Assembly: GCF_004114955.1 (NCBI RefSeq)
Contig: NZ_CP030053.1
Location: 2,232,001-2,296,000, forward strand
DNA length: 64,000 bases
Source of the DNA: Bradyrhizobium guangzhouense
Lineage (GTDB): Bacteria > Pseudomonadota > Alphaproteobacteria > Rhizobiales > Xanthobacteraceae
Direction of reading: 5' to 3'
Shown one piece after another: positions 1 through 9,296 of this stretch. The position numbers and the translations under genes are program-made. The notes under the pieces are model-generated. The model had not been told where the DNA came from and ran no database searches. It saw only the letters and a list, made by a program, of their open reading frames with translations. Within the stretch, counting starts at the first letter, position 1. Every line of letters begins with the position of its first letter.

Positions 1-62
1 GCGATCAGCAGCGGTGTCGAGGCGGCGAGCACCGACAGGATGATGGCTTCAACCAGCTCCAC
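1..62 (-). CDS. ABC transporter permease, second subunit (partial, cut by window start)
   Basis: Only the first 20 codons are present. They start at a GTG at 62-60 that lies inside the end of the preceding permease gene (14-nt overlap), and they read VELVEAIILSVLAASTPLLI. This matches the usual N-terminus of the second membrane subunit of nucleoside-type (BMP-linked) ABC transporters. Gene order ATPase, permease, permease is standard for this transporter class, so the rest should lie just outside the window. The identification rests on the short peptide plus synteny. Confidence 0.55.
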   Translation of the reverse strand, partial: MELVEAIILSVLAASTPLLI

Positions 63-1140
63 GGGCCACCTGTCGGTTCGGGAAGACCAGCTTGAAGCGA
101 TAGAGAATGAGAGAATCGCAGGCGAGCACGTAGAACAGCAGGATGCCCTGGAACACCTTGGTGACGTCCAACGGGATCTTCATTGCGATCTGCGCCTGCT
201 CGCCGCCGATAAAGGTGAGCGCGAGAAAAAGGCCTGCAATTAGTATTCCAATCGGGTTCAAACGGCCGAGGAACGCGACGATGATCGCAGTGAAACCATA
301 GCCGGGCGAGATGCCGGGCTGGAGGTGTCCGACGGGACCGGCGACCTCGATGATGCCGGCAAGGCCGGCGAGTGCGCCCGATACCGCGAAGGTCAGGATC
401 ACCAGCTGGTTGGCATTGAAACCGCCGAACCGCGCCGCACGCGGCGAAGCACCGACCACGCGGATCTCGAACCCCTTGATGGTGCGTCCGAGCAGGATTG
501 CCGCTGCTGCAACGACCAGCAACGCAATGATCGAGCCGAGATGCAGCCGTCCGCCTTCGATCAGCAACGGCACCGTCGCGACGGGATCGAATTCCGCCGT
601 GGTCGGGAAGTTGAACCCGTTCGGATCGCGCCAGGGACCGCGCACCAGATAATCCAGCAGAAGGTCGGCGACATAGACCAGCATCAGGCTGGTCAGGATT
701 TCACTGGCACCGAACTTCACCTTGCAGATCGCCGGGATCAGCGCATAGAGCGCGCCCGCGGCGGCCGCGAGCACGAGCATCGCCGGCAGCACCCAAGCCC
801 CGGCATCGGTGCCTTGCGTCTTCACTGCGATCCAGCTTCCGGCAACGGCGCCGATCAGGAATTGCCCCTCCGCGCCGATGTTCCAGGCGTTGGCAAGATA
901 GCAGAGCGACAGTCCGATCGCGATCATCACCAGCGGCGTCGCCTTCACTGCGATCTCCTGGAGCGAATAGCCGTCGGTCAGGGGCGCAATGAAATAGGCT
1001 TGCAGGGCGAGCAGCGGATTCTTGCCGAGGATCGCGAACAGGATAGTCATGGTCACGATCGTCAAGCCGATCGCGATCAGCGGCGAGACCAGCGCGATCG
1101 TATTGGAGCGCTCGGCGCGCTTCTCAAGCACCAACTGCAT
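49..1140 (-). CDS. Nucleoside-type ABC transporter permease
   Basis: 363-aa integral membrane protein of the BPD_transp_2 permease family (YufP/NupP/RbsC type). It has a hydrophobic N-terminal segment, then about eight to ten membrane segments, with the family-typical stretch NAWNIGAEGQFLIGAVAGSW near residues 85-105 and a GYGFTAIIVAFLGRLNPIGI segment near residue 285. It should form half of an inner-membrane channel for purine nucleosides or related bases. The gene overlaps the upstream ATPase gene by 17 nt and is followed by a second permease, so the three are translationally coupled. No substrate-binding protein gene is seen for this set within the window. Confidence 0.85.
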   Translation of the reverse strand: MQLVLEKRAERSNTIALVSPLIAIGLTIVTMTILFAILGKNPLLALQAYFIAPLTDGYSLQEIAVKATPLVMIAIGLSLCYLANAWNIGAEGQFLIGAVAGSWIAVKTQGTDAGAWVLPAMLVLAAAAGALYALIPAICKVKFGASEILTSLMLVYVADLLLDYLVRGPWRDPNGFNFPTTAEFDPVATVPLLIEGGRLHLGSIIALLVVAAAAILLGRTIKGFEIRVVGASPRAARFGGFNANQLVILTFAVSGALAGLAGIIEVAGPVGHLQPGISPGYGFTAIIVAFLGRLNPIGILIAGLFLALTFIGGEQAQIAMKIPLDVTKVFQGILLFYVLACDSLILYRFKLVFPNRQVARGAG

Positions 1141-2713
1141 GCGCGGCCTCCTTCGGCTCCAGGCTGCTGCCGCCCATCAACAGGCCGAGCTTCTCGCGTG
1201 TCGCTTCGCTTGCTGCCAGCGGAACAGACAGGCGGCCGTGGAACATCACCGCGATGCGATCGGCGATTTCGGCGAGCTCGTCGAGATCCTGGCTGGTCAC
1301 CAGCACCGCAGCACCGGCGGTCGCAAGGTCAAGCAACGCCTGGCGGATGACGGCGGCAGCTCCGGCGTCGACGCCCCAGGTCGGCTGGCTCACCACCAGC
1401 ACGGCGGGGTTGCGCAGGATCTCACGGCCGACGATGAATTTCTGCAAATTGCCCCCGGAAAGAGATGCCGCTTCCGGGTCGCGCTTGGCCTTGCGCACGT
1501 CGAAGGTCTCGGTCGCCCTGTCCACCGTCTTCAGCGTGGCCGCGGTGTCGATGAAGCCGCGATTGACCATGCCGCTGGCGGCGTGACCCGTCAGCAGCGC
1601 GTTCTCCGACAGCTTCATGCGCGGCGCGGTACCGTGGCCGAGCCGCTCTTCGGGCACAAAGGCGGCACCGAGCTTGCGGCGCTTGGTGATCGAGAGGTGG
1701 CCGGCAGCGATCCCCTCGATGACAACAGTGCCGGGATCCGTCGACAGCCGCTCACCGGACAGGGCGGCAAACAGTTCGTCCTGGCCGTTCCCGGCGACGC
1801 CGGCGATGCCGAGAATCTCGCCGCCTTTCAGCTCGAACGAGATGTGCTCGAGCCGCACCCCATGCGCTTCGTCGGGCGCGAGCGAGAGATCGTTGACGAC
1901 GAGCCGCGGGATCGTTGTCCGTCGCCCGGCCGCCGCCTTCACTTCCCTGATCTCGCCGCCGACCATCATGCGCGCGAGCGAGGCGGCGGTCTCCTGCCGG
2001 GGATTGCAGGTCTGCACCTTCTTGCCGCCGCGCAGAATGGTTGCGGTGTCGCAGAGGCGCTTCACTTCCTCGAGCTTGTGGCTGATGTAGAGAATGGCGC
2101 GGCCTTCTGACTTGAGTCGCTCCAGTACGACGAAGAGCTGGTCCGCCTCCTGCGGTGTCAGCACCGCGGTCGGCTCGTCCAGAATCAGGAATTTCGGATC
2201 CTGCATCAGCGCGCGGACGATCTCGATTCGCTGGCGCTCGCCGACGGATAGTTGCCAGACCTCCCGTCTGGGATCGAGCGGCAGTCCGTAGGTCCTGGAC
2301 ACCTGCTCCAGCCGCGCCGACATGTCTCTGAACGATTCCTTGCCGTCGAGGCCAAGGGCGACGTTCTCGGCGACGGTGAGGTTGTCGAACAGCGAAAAGT
2401 GTTGGAACACCATGCCGATGCCGCGGCCGCGCGCCTCGGAGGGACCGGACAGCACGATGGGTTGGCCCTGCCAGCGTATTTCCCCGGCGGACGGCTGGAT
2501 CAGCCCATAGATCGCCTTCACCAGCGTCGATTTGCCGGCGCCGTTCTCGCCAAGCAGGGCATGGATTTCCTTCGGCCAAACGTCGATGTCGATGGAATCG
2601 TTGGCGAGGAAATCCCCATAGCGTTTGGTCAGCCCGACCGTTTGAAGCAACGGGCACTCGCCGGAATGCAGGCTGTTAGGCGTCGGATCTAGCATTCGTT
2701 GATGCGCTTGCAT
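1124..2713 (-). CDS. Nucleoside-type ABC transporter ATP-binding protein (duplicated ATPase)
   Basis: 529-aa cytosolic ATPase with two ABC domains in tandem, the arrangement of ribose/nucleoside importers. The first half has an intact Walker A (GENGAGKST, about residue 56), an LSVGERQR signature and Walker B FLILDEPT. The second half has a degenerate Walker A (GVAGNGQDE, lacking the lysine), LSGGNLQK and VLVVSQPTWG, as is normal for the second half in this family. ATG at 2713 has a weak GAGG upstream; a second in-frame ATG lies at 2695. It heads an operon with the two permeases that overlap and follow it. Confidence 0.9.
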   Translation of the reverse strand: MQAHQRMLDPTPNSLHSGECPLLQTVGLTKRYGDFLANDSIDIDVWPKEIHALLGENGAGKSTLVKAIYGLIQPSAGEIRWQGQPIVLSGPSEARGRGIGMVFQHFSLFDNLTVAENVALGLDGKESFRDMSARLEQVSRTYGLPLDPRREVWQLSVGERQRIEIVRALMQDPKFLILDEPTAVLTPQEADQLFVVLERLKSEGRAILYISHKLEEVKRLCDTATILRGGKKVQTCNPRQETAASLARMMVGGEIREVKAAAGRRTTIPRLVVNDLSLAPDEAHGVRLEHISFELKGGEILGIAGVAGNGQDELFAALSGERLSTDPGTVVIEGIAAGHLSITKRRKLGAAFVPEERLGHGTAPRMKLSENALLTGHAASGMVNRGFIDTAATLKTVDRATETFDVRKAKRDPEAASLSGGNLQKFIVGREILRNPAVLVVSQPTWGVDAGAAAVIRQALLDLATAGAAVLVTSQDLDELAEIADRIAVMFHGRLSVPLAASEATREKLGLLMGGSSLEPKEAAHAVGA

Positions 2714-3262
2714 GGATGAAGTGCCTCAATTGTGGGCTAGTTTGAACCGCTGCGTAAGGTGCGAAAAAGCGTCATCCCTTGCTTAACGCTTCGGCAGGAG
2801 GCCAGTGTTGCGAGTCGCGGTCCTCGTCGAACAATAATTGCGTCTAGGTGAGGAGCCGGGGCCGCTGGGGTACAGCCTGCAGGCCAGGTCTGTTGCAAAT
2901 TTGTGACGGTTTAAACCAAATCGGAACCCGCTGGGCAGGCTTGATGTGAAGTTGGGCAAAATCGCGCCAGGACGCGTATGCAATGCGGGATCGCCCCGGC
3001 AGCCAATGCCAACACCGGCATTTGCATTGCTCGGTCGGAATAAAACGCAAACGAAATCAAACGGGAATGTTCGGCATTGCGTCGTCGATTCCGCGCGGCA
3101 AATTCGCGCGAAAACCTCGTGATTTCAGTGGTGAATCGTCGCGTGCTGCCGAAACATGCGGCATGCCTTGAAAAAAGTTGAGGCTTCTCACCTCGGGGGT
3201 TCGGAGCAACTGTCGCCCAAGGGACGTTCATTTTTACGTGTCCAAACTTGGGGGTATTCAGG
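2714..3262. other. 549-bp intergenic region between divergent genes
   Basis: It separates the leftward ATPase gene from the rightward Tsx-like gene and must hold both promoters. Short open frames here have no plausible start sites or protein-like composition. No recognised riboswitch, RNA gene or repeat was seen. Confidence 0.5.
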
Positions 3263-4369
3263 ATGTCGTTTCGCTTCAAGGCGGTTGCAGCAATGGCGCT
3301 GTCACTTGCTACGCTGGCCATCGGTGGCTGGGCTCACGCGGCAGATCTGCCGGTCAAGGCGGCCAAGAAAGCGCCTGACCTTCCGTTCTTTCTGGTGATC
3401 GATAACCGCGTATCGTTCTCCTGGATGCCGAAGGGGACTGACCCCGGCATGTGGAGCACCCGGCCGGATGGCAGCATCAACGGCACCACTCCCAAGCAGG
3501 TCTACTCGTTCACGCATTTCGACCTCTGGGCCTACGGCACCAACTTCTTCACGATCTCGATGTTCAAGTCGGGTCATAACGACCCGGCCTCGCCCTGTAC
3601 TGCGCCGGGCGTGAACATCAACGGCACCGCCAGCAACTGCGCCGGCGCCACCGAGATCTATGGCCTGTTCCGTTCGACCTTCGGCTGGAACGAGCTGTTC
3701 AACACCAAGACCTTCACCGCGGGCCCGCTGCACAACATCTCGTTCGAAGTCGGCATGGACGCGAACACCGAGAACAACTTCCTCGCGCCCGCCAAGCGTG
3801 ACGTGGTTGGCGGTCTCCAGTTCGCCTTCGACCTTCCCTACAAGGGCTACATCGACGTCGCGCCGTTGGTGTATTGGGAGTTCCTGAATCACAACGCCTT
3901 CACGCAGTGCGGCCTGTTCGGCGCTGGTGTCGCGGGCGTGACCTGTAATTCGGACGGAAACGTCAGCTATCGTGCGACCTGGGCCGTTGAAATCAACTAC
4001 TACATGGATCTCGGCTTCCTGCCGCCGAACCTGCAGTTCTGGTCGATCAGCGGCCGCGCCGGGTGGTATGGCCCGAAGGGCGACTCGAACGGCCTTCCCG
4101 CGCTCTCAGGCATCGGCCGCTTCTCGACTGCGTCCAAGACCGAGCTGAACAGCGAACCGATCCGCCTGACCTTCGACGCGTCGAAGGCCGCCTGGGGTGA
4201 CAAGTACTCGCACTTCGTCGACCTCTGGGTCGCCTATCGCTACTGGCAGAACAAGTTCGGCCTCGACCACAACGCCATGCCCGGCGTCTGCACGGTCGCC
4301 GCGACCGGCCAGAGCACCAACAGCTGCACCGAGTCCACCGTTTACGGTGGCGTCACTGTGAAGTTCTGA
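3263..4369 (+). CDS. Tsx-like outer-membrane nucleoside channel
   Basis: 368-aa secreted protein starting at ATG 3263; an in-frame TTG 15 nt earlier is less likely. Residues 1-26 form a clear Sec signal peptide ending AHA before ADLPVKAAKKAP. The mature part has alternating polar/aromatic segments, a cysteine pair region (SPCTAPGV...SNCAG), many Trp/Tyr girdles and a C-terminal VYGGVTVKF, as in outer-membrane beta-barrels. The layout resembles the nucleoside-specific channel family Tsx. Its position between two nucleoside-type ABC transporter operons supports a role in moving nucleosides or bases across the outer membrane. Tsx assignment is by overall resemblance and context; substrate is inferred. 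Confidence 0.65.
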   Translation: MSFRFKAVAAMALSLATLAIGGWAHAADLPVKAAKKAPDLPFFLVIDNRVSFSWMPKGTDPGMWSTRPDGSINGTTPKQVYSFTHFDLWAYGTNFFTISMFKSGHNDPASPCTAPGVNINGTASNCAGATEIYGLFRSTFGWNELFNTKTFTAGPLHNISFEVGMDANTENNFLAPAKRDVVGGLQFAFDLPYKGYIDVAPLVYWEFLNHNAFTQCGLFGAGVAGVTCNSDGNVSYRATWAVEINYYMDLGFLPPNLQFWSISGRAGWYGPKGDSNGLPALSGIGRFSTASKTELNSEPIRLTFDASKAAWGDKYSHFVDLWVAYRYWQNKFGLDHNAMPGVCTVAATGQSTNSCTESTVYGGVTVKF

Positions 4370-4392
4370 TCGCCTGAGGTTTCAGGTTCGAG

Positions 4393-4420
4393 TGGCGCCG
4401 CGCAGGAATGCGTGGCGCCA
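4393..4420 (+). terminator. Weak hairpin after the Tsx-like gene
   Basis: TGGCGCC at 4393-4399 pairs with GGCGCCA at 4414-4420 across a 14-nt loop, 24 nt after the stop codon, followed by TTCTG rather than a good T-tract. Confidence 0.35.
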
Positions 4421-4436
4421 TTCTGTTGGGTGGAAT

Positions 4437-4527
4437 CGTAGGGTGGATTAGCGCAGCTTAATCCACCTCTTCTGCTTCCGTGCGTCGGGAGAAAGGGGTG
4501 GATTATGCTGCGCTAATCCACCCTACG
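4437..4527. repeat. 91-bp palindromic repeat element
   Basis: A perfect 21-bp inverted repeat has arms at 4437-4457 and 4507-4527, starting CGTAGGGTGGATTAGCGCAG. Each arm contains a second, inner palindrome (GGTGGATTA with TAATCCACC), so the element can fold as one long hairpin or as two smaller ones. This sequence type is a widespread dispersed intergenic palindrome in bacteria. It lies between the convergent Tsx-like and deaminase genes, where it could also act as a two-way terminator. Confidence 0.85.
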
Positions 4528-4535
4528 AAGTTAAT

Positions 4536-5021
4536 CTACTTCGTCCACATGCCGTCATGCAGCGCTGCGGCCTCGTCTTCGAGCAACGGCCCCACCACCT
4601 CGGTCGACCGCTGGCCGCTTGCAAAGACGTCGCGGCAGGGCAGGTCGAGTGTCGGGTTCTCAGGGTGATTTCCGGTGATGCCGCGCAGACGGTGCTCGCC
4701 GAGGCCGTAGACGACGCGGCCGATGCCGGCCCAGTAGATCGCGCCCGAACACATCGCGCAGGGTTCGGCGGAGGAATAGAGCGTCGCTGACGCCAGCACC
4801 TCGCGGCCGAGCGTGCGGCAGGCTTGCGTGGCCGCGAGGCGTTCCGCATGCGCAGTGCCGTCATGGTCAGGCATGTAGCCGTTCTCGGCTTCGATCAGCA
4901 CGTTGCCATCGGCACCGACGATGATGCAGCCGAAGGGATGGTTGCCGTGCATGAGGGACCGGCGGGCGACCGCGAAGGACAGACGCAAAAAGTGCTTGTC
5001 GGGCTCGCTTGCGCTGTCCAT
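4536..5021 (-). CDS. Nucleoside/guanine deaminase-like, CDA-fold zinc hydrolase
   Basis: 161-aa member of the cytidine/deoxycytidylate deaminase superfamily. The zinc site is intact: HAE near residue 58 (metal His and catalytic Glu) and PCAMC near residue 88 (two metal Cys). The following GAIYWAGIGRVVYG segment resembles small bacterial guanine deaminases. It would convert guanine to xanthine, or deaminate a related base, in the cytosol. The gene starts 12 nt after the transporter ATPase gene and is the last gene of the operon, so it probably acts on the imported compound. A tRNA-adenosine deaminase role is less likely given the operon; the exact substrate is not proven. Confidence 0.8.
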   Translation of the reverse strand: MDSASEPDKHFLRLSFAVARRSLMHGNHPFGCIIVGADGNVLIEAENGYMPDHDGTAHAERLAATQACRTLGREVLASATLYSSAEPCAMCSGAIYWAGIGRVVYGLGEHRLRGITGNHPENPTLDLPCRDVFASGQRSTEVVGPLLEDEAAALHDGMWTK

Positions 5022-5033
5022 CGATGCTCCGGT

Positions 5034-6566
5034 CTAGTGCCCTGCCATGTGCCGGCCGACCTCGGTGAGATCGGCCTCGCTCGTCCGTGCTTCGTAGACG
5101 AATTCGCCATGGAACATTACCACCAGCCGGTCTGAGAGTTCGAGCAATTCGTCGAGGTCTTCGCTCACCAGCAATACCGCCGCGCCGCGGTTACGTGCGG
5201 CCATGATCTCCGCGTGGATTTGTGCCACGGCGGCGAAGTCGAGGCCGAAGCAGGGATTGGCAGCGATCAGCACCTCGACATCGCCCGCGAGCTCGCGGGC
5301 AAGCACGGCGCGCTGGACATTTCCGCCCGACAGCGCCGCGATCGGCGTCTCGGGCGTGCGCGTCTTGATCTTGTACTGTCCGATCTTTTTCTGCGCGTCG
5401 GCGCGGAAGGCGCCGCGGTTGAGCCACCAGCCGCCGCTGGCTAAGGGCGCGCGATCGAACTCGCGGAAGGCGATGTTGTCGGCAACGCTCATGCCGCCGA
5501 CACAGGCATTCTTGAGCGGCTCCTCCGGCAGGAGCGACATCTTGTGACGCCGCATCTCCTCTCGGCTAGCCTGATAGGGATCGCCTGCGACGCGGATTTC
5601 ACCGCCTTCCGCCTCGCGCTGGCCGGCCAGGACCTCGACCAGCTGGCGCTGGCCGTTGCCGGAGACGCCGGCAATGCCGACGATCTCGCCAGCGCGCACG
5701 GTGAGGGAAACGTCATGCACGGCAACGCCGCCTGCATCGTCGAGCGCGCGGAGCTTCGCCAGCTCCAGGCGTGCCTTTCCAGCCTCGCCGGTGCGTGGGG
5801 GCTGCACGGTCAGCTCTTCGGCGCCGATCATGGTGCGCGCCATCGCATCCGGCGTGAGCTCGGAAACCTTGCCAGCTCCCGCGAGCTTGCCCCGGCGCAG
5901 GATCGTGACGTCGTCGGCGAAGGCCATGACCTCGCGGAACTTGTGCGTGATCATCAGGATGGTCAGCTCGCCCTTGACCACCATGTCGCGGAGCATGCCG
6001 AGCACCTCGTCGGCTTCCGCCGGCGTCAGCACCGAGGTCGGCTCGTCCAGGATCAGGAAGCGACGCTTCAGATAGAGCTGCTTGAGGATCTCGCATTTCT
6101 GCCGCTCGCCGGCGGAGATATCGGAGACCTTTGCCGAGAGAGGCACCTTGAAGGGCATCCGCACGAGGAACGCTTCGAGCTCTTTCATCTCCTTCGGCCA
6201 GTTCACCACGGCCGGCACATCGTCGCGGGCAAGGACGAGGTTTTCAGCAACCGTCATGGCCGGCACCAGCGTAAAGTGCTGGTAGACCATGCCGAGGCCG
6301 AGCGCATGAGCATCCTTTGGGTTGGCGATCGCCTGCTCGCGGCCGCCGACCAGGATGTCGCCTTCGGTCGCGTGGTAGTAGCCCATGATACATTTGACGA
6401 GGGTCGACTTGCCCGCGCCATTCTCGCCGAGCAATGCATGGAAGGAGCCTGGCCGCACCTTAAGCTCGACATTATCAAGCGCCAGGAAGTCGCCGAAGCG
6501 CATGGTCATCGCGATGGCGTCGACGCCGAAGGCGCCGACGAGCGGAGGCGGCTCGCCGATGATCAC
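5034..6566 (-). CDS. Nucleoside-type ABC transporter ATP-binding protein (second system)
   Basis: 510-aa duplicated ABC ATPase. The first half has [17 protein letters not shown] and FLILDEPT; the second half has the degenerate [10 protein letters not shown] loop and LSGGNVQR, matching the BMP-linked importer class. The chosen start is GTG at 6566, which overlaps the stop of the cysteine hydrolase gene as GTGA (4 nt); longer readings would run through that gene. It powers the permease pair encoded at 7258-9296. A metabolic enzyme gene lies between the permeases and this ATPase, so transport and hydrolysis are co-transcribed. Confidence 0.9.
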   Translation of the reverse strand: MIIGEPPPLVGAFGVDAIAMTMRFGDFLALDNVELKVRPGSFHALLGENGAGKSTLVKCIMGYYHATEGDILVGGREQAIANPKDAHALGLGMVYQHFTLVPAMTVAENLVLARDDVPAVVNWPKEMKELEAFLVRMPFKVPLSAKVSDISAGERQKCEILKQLYLKRRFLILDEPTSVLTPAEADEVLGMLRDMVVKGELTILMITHKFREVMAFADDVTILRRGKLAGAGKVSELTPDAMARTMIGAEELTVQPPRTGEAGKARLELAKLRALDDAGGVAVHDVSLTVRAGEIVGIAGVSGNGQRQLVEVLAGQREAEGGEIRVAGDPYQASREEMRRHKMSLLPEEPLKNACVGGMSVADNIAFREFDRAPLASGGWWLNRGAFRADAQKKIGQYKIKTRTPETPIAALSGGNVQRAVLARELAGDVEVLIAANPCFGLDFAAVAQIHAEIMAARNRGAAVLLVSEDLDELLELSDRLVVMFHGEFVYEARTSEADLTEVGRHMAGH

Positions 6567-7246
6567 GAAATCGCTCCGATGAAGGCGTCCGAGGTCGAGA
6601 CCGCGCCGAACACGCCACCCTGCATCTTGATCATTTTCAGCGCGTGGTCGTGGTTGCTCTTGTCGGTCGCGCCGCAGCAATCATGCAGCAGCACGCATTC
6701 GAAGCCCCGATCGTTGGCCTCGCGCATGGTGGTGTGGACGCAGACGTCGGTCGTGATGCCCGTCAGCACGATGTTCTCGATGCCGCGCACGCGCAGAATC
6801 AATTCCAGGTCGGTGGCACAGAAAGAGCCCTTGCCGGGCTTGTCGATGATGGGCTCGCCTGGCAGGGGGCTAAGCTCCTCGATGATGTCCCAGCCGGGCT
6901 CGCCGCGCACCAGGATGCGGCCGCAAGGGCCGGGATCGCCGATGCCGGCGCCGATCTGCCGCGAGCGCCAGCGCTTGTTGGCGGGAAGATCCGAGAGATC
7001 CGGACGATGTCCTTCGCGGGTATGGATGATGTGAAAGCCCTGCTTGCGCATCGCGGCGAGCAGCTTCTTGATCGGCTCGATCGGCGCCCGGGTCAGCGAC
7101 AGATCGTAGCCCATCTTGTCGACATAGCCACCGACGCCGCAGAAATCGGTCTGCATGTCGATAATGATGAGTGCGGTGTTTTGCGGGCGCAGGTCGCCGT
7201 TGTAGGGCCAGGCATAGGGCTCGGACTTGATGTAGCGCTCGGGCAT
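6563..7246 (-). CDS. biuH: Cysteine hydrolase, biuret amidohydrolase-like
   Basis: 227-aa isochorismatase-superfamily amidohydrolase. The catalytic triad is visible: Asp in IIIDMQTDF (about residue 31), Lys in [10 protein letters not shown] (about residue 143) and Cys in [18 protein letters not shown] (about residue 177). Strings such as [32 protein letters not shown] and [13 protein letters not shown] are as remembered from the rhizobial biuret hydrolase BiuH, which converts biuret to allophanate and ammonia. ATG 7246 has a GAGAG ribosome site. It lies 11 nt after a permease gene and overlaps the ATPase gene by 4 nt. No allophanate or cyanuric acid hydrolase gene is seen nearby. A ureidoacrylate (RutB-like) or other ureide substrate remains possible. 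Confidence 0.75.
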   Translation of the reverse strand: MPERYIKSEPYAWPYNGDLRPQNTALIIIDMQTDFCGVGGYVDKMGYDLSLTRAPIEPIKKLLAAMRKQGFHIIHTREGHRPDLSDLPANKRWRSRQIGAGIGDPGPCGRILVRGEPGWDIIEELSPLPGEPIIDKPGKGSFCATDLELILRVRGIENIVLTGITTDVCVHTTMREANDRGFECVLLHDCCGATDKSNHDHALKMIKMQGGVFGAVSTSDAFIGAIS

Positions 7247-7257
7247 GATATCGCTCT

Positions 7258-8184
7258 CTAGCGGGTGATCGACAATTCGGCCGGGGCTCCGGTCAGCGTG
7301 CGTTTCGGCGAGCAGGTGATGATCATGATCGCCAGCGTCAGGATGTACGGCGCGGCGTTGAAGAGGTGATAGCCGGAGGTGACGCCAACCGATTGCAGCG
7401 CCGGGCCGAGCGCCGCAGCGCCGCCAAAGGCGAGCGAGGCCCACAGGCAGAGCAGGGGATCCCAGCGGGCGAAGATCACCAGCGCGACGGCGGTGATGCC
7501 CTGGCCCGACGAAAGACCCTCATTCCAGCTGCCGGGATAGAACAGCGACAGGAACGAGCCGCCGATGCCGGCGAGGAAGCCGCCGACCATGGTGGCGCGC
7601 AGGCGGATCAGCAGCACCGAGTGGCCCATCGCGCGTGCCGCATCCGAGCTCTCGCCGGCGGTGCGAATGAGGAGGCCCCAGCGCGTGGTGCGGAAGGCCC
7701 AGTAGAGTATCGGTGCGAGCGCGACGCCAATCAGGAACAGGACGTTGACGCGTAGAGCGGCGCGGACCTGCGGGATGTCGCTCCACCAGCCGAAATCGAT
7801 CGCAGGCAGGCGCGGTGCGGTGGGCTCAATGAGCGGCTTGCCGAGATAGAAGGCGAGCCCGGTGCCGAACAGCATCAAGGCGATGCCGACCGCGACGTCG
7901 TTGACGCGCGGCAGCGAGCAGATGCCGGCATGGAGCGCGCCCAGCAGCGCGCCGGTGATACCGGCGGCGAGCACGCCGAGCCAGGGCGATCCCGTCAGGT
8001 AGGAGATGCCGTAGGCGCTCATCGCGCCCATCACCAGCGTGCCTTCAAGGCCGAGATTGATGCGGCCCGAACGCTCGGTGATGCATTCACCGAGGCTCAC
8101 GAACAGAAAGGGCGTCGAGACGCGAATGGCGCCGCCGAGCACGGCGAGCGGGACCGTCCAAAGTCCGATCGATCCGTCAGCCAT
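7258..8184 (-). CDS. Nucleoside-type ABC transporter permease (second system, subunit B)
   Basis: 308-aa membrane protein of the BPD_transp_2 family. The N-terminal region [20 protein letters not shown], near residues 27-46, is the hallmark of the second permease in BMP-type importers. About eight membrane segments follow. ATG at 8184 shares its A with the TGA of the preceding permease gene (TGATG), so the two are translationally coupled. It pairs with the 8184-9296 product to form the inner-membrane channel. Confidence 0.88.
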   Translation of the reverse strand: MADGSIGLWTVPLAVLGGAIRVSTPFLFVSLGECITERSGRINLGLEGTLVMGAMSAYGISYLTGSPWLGVLAAGITGALLGALHAGICSLPRVNDVAVGIALMLFGTGLAFYLGKPLIEPTAPRLPAIDFGWWSDIPQVRAALRVNVLFLIGVALAPILYWAFRTTRWGLLIRTAGESSDAARAMGHSVLLIRLRATMVGGFLAGIGGSFLSLFYPGSWNEGLSSGQGITAVALVIFARWDPLLCLWASLAFGGAAALGPALQSVGVTSGYHLFNAAPYILTLAIMIITCSPKRTLTGAPAELSITR

Positions 8185-9296
8185 CAGGATTTGCCTTTCA
8201 GGAATCCGATGCGGCCGTAGAGCGCATCGCTGGCGAGCACGAAGACGAAGATGATGCCTTGCAGCACCAGCACGGATGCATCCGGCAATCCCAGGCGGCG
8301 TTGCAGCAGGCCGCCACTGGCGCTGATGCCGCCGAGCAGGATCGCGACGGGAATGATCGCAAGCGGATTTTGTCGCGCCAGGAAGGCGACGAGGATGCCG
8401 GTGAAGCCGTAACCAGCCGCGAGGTTGGCATTGGTACGGCCCTGAACGGCGGCGACCTCGACCATGCCGGCAAGGCCTGCGGCGCCGCCGGCGAGGAAGC
8501 ATATGGTGAGGATCAGCTTGCTGACGCCGAGACCGACAATCTTTGCGGCGCGGATGTTGCCGCCGGCAACGCGCGCGGCGAAGCCGAATACGGTGTGATA
8601 GATCAGGATGTAGGAGGCGACCGCGGCGATCAGACCGAAGACCAGACCCCAATGCACGTCTGTGCCCGGAATGGAGCCGATCATGTTGACGGCGCCGATC
8701 TCGCGCGTCGATGGCTTGTTGAGGCTTGCGGGATCCCGCATCATGCCTTCAACGAGATGATTGAGGATCGCGAGCGCGATGTAGACGAGCAGCAAGCTCG
8801 AGATCGTTTCGTTGACGCCGCGATATTGCCGCAGTGCGCCCGCCAGCATGATCCACAAGCCGCCTCCGACGACGCCGGCGATCACCATGGCGATCTGTAC
8901 GACGAGCGGTGGCATGCCCTGAAGCAACAGTGCGGCGCTCGTCGCCGACAACGCGCCGATCAACAGCGCACCTTCGCCGCCGATGATGACCATGCCGAGC
9001 TGCGCCGGCAGCGCCGTGCAAAGCGCGGTGAGGATGAGGGGCGCAGCACGCGTCAGCGTGTTCTGCCAGGAGAACCAGGTGCCGAAGGCGCCGTAGTACA
9101 TGTAAAAATAGAGGTCGAGCGGGTTCTTGCCGAACAGCATGACGAAGATGCCGAAGACCACGAGCGCGCCGGCCAGCGCCGCGGCCGGTATCAGGACATA
9201 CTCGATCGTGCCGCCGTGACGTTGCAGAAAGCCGGGGTCGGCGGTCGGGGCAATTGTCCCGACCGCCTCGGCTGAATCCGCTGCTTCCGATGTCAC
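8184..9296 (-). CDS. Nucleoside-type ABC transporter permease (second system, subunit A)
   Basis: 370-aa permease starting at GTG 9296, which overlaps the BMP gene stop as GTGA. After a hydrophilic N-terminus of about 35 residues comes the first membrane segment (YVLIPAAALAGALVVFGIFV), the family stretch PAQLGMVIIGGEGALLIGAL near residue 110, and VAAVQGRTNANLAAGYGFTG near residue 290. It is the larger subunit of the pair, homologous in layout to the 49-1140 gene. It lies directly downstream of its binding-protein gene. Confidence 0.88.
   Translation of the reverse strand: MTSEAADSAEAVGTIAPTADPGFLQRHGGTIEYVLIPAAALAGALVVFGIFVMLFGKNPLDLYFYMYYGAFGTWFSWQNTLTRAAPLILTALCTALPAQLGMVIIGGEGALLIGALSATSAALLLQGMPPLVVQIAMVIAGVVGGGLWIMLAGALRQYRGVNETISSLLLVYIALAILNHLVEGMMRDPASLNKPSTREIGAVNMIGSIPGTDVHWGLVFGLIAAVASYILIYHTVFGFAARVAGGNIRAAKIVGLGVSKLILTICFLAGGAAGLAGMVEVAAVQGRTNANLAAGYGFTGILVAFLARQNPLAIIPVAILLGGISASGGLLQRRLGLPDASVLVLQGIIFVFVLASDALYGRIGFLKGKS

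Noticed and set aside
325..2110. Long plus-strand readings opposite the ABC transporter genes
   Set aside because: Typical high-GC antisense shadows, rich in Arg, Gln and His, with no motifs.
3182..3262. Possible riboswitch in the leader of the Tsx-like gene
   Set aside because: No purine-riboswitch core or conserved junction could be matched by eye; only generic sequence was seen.
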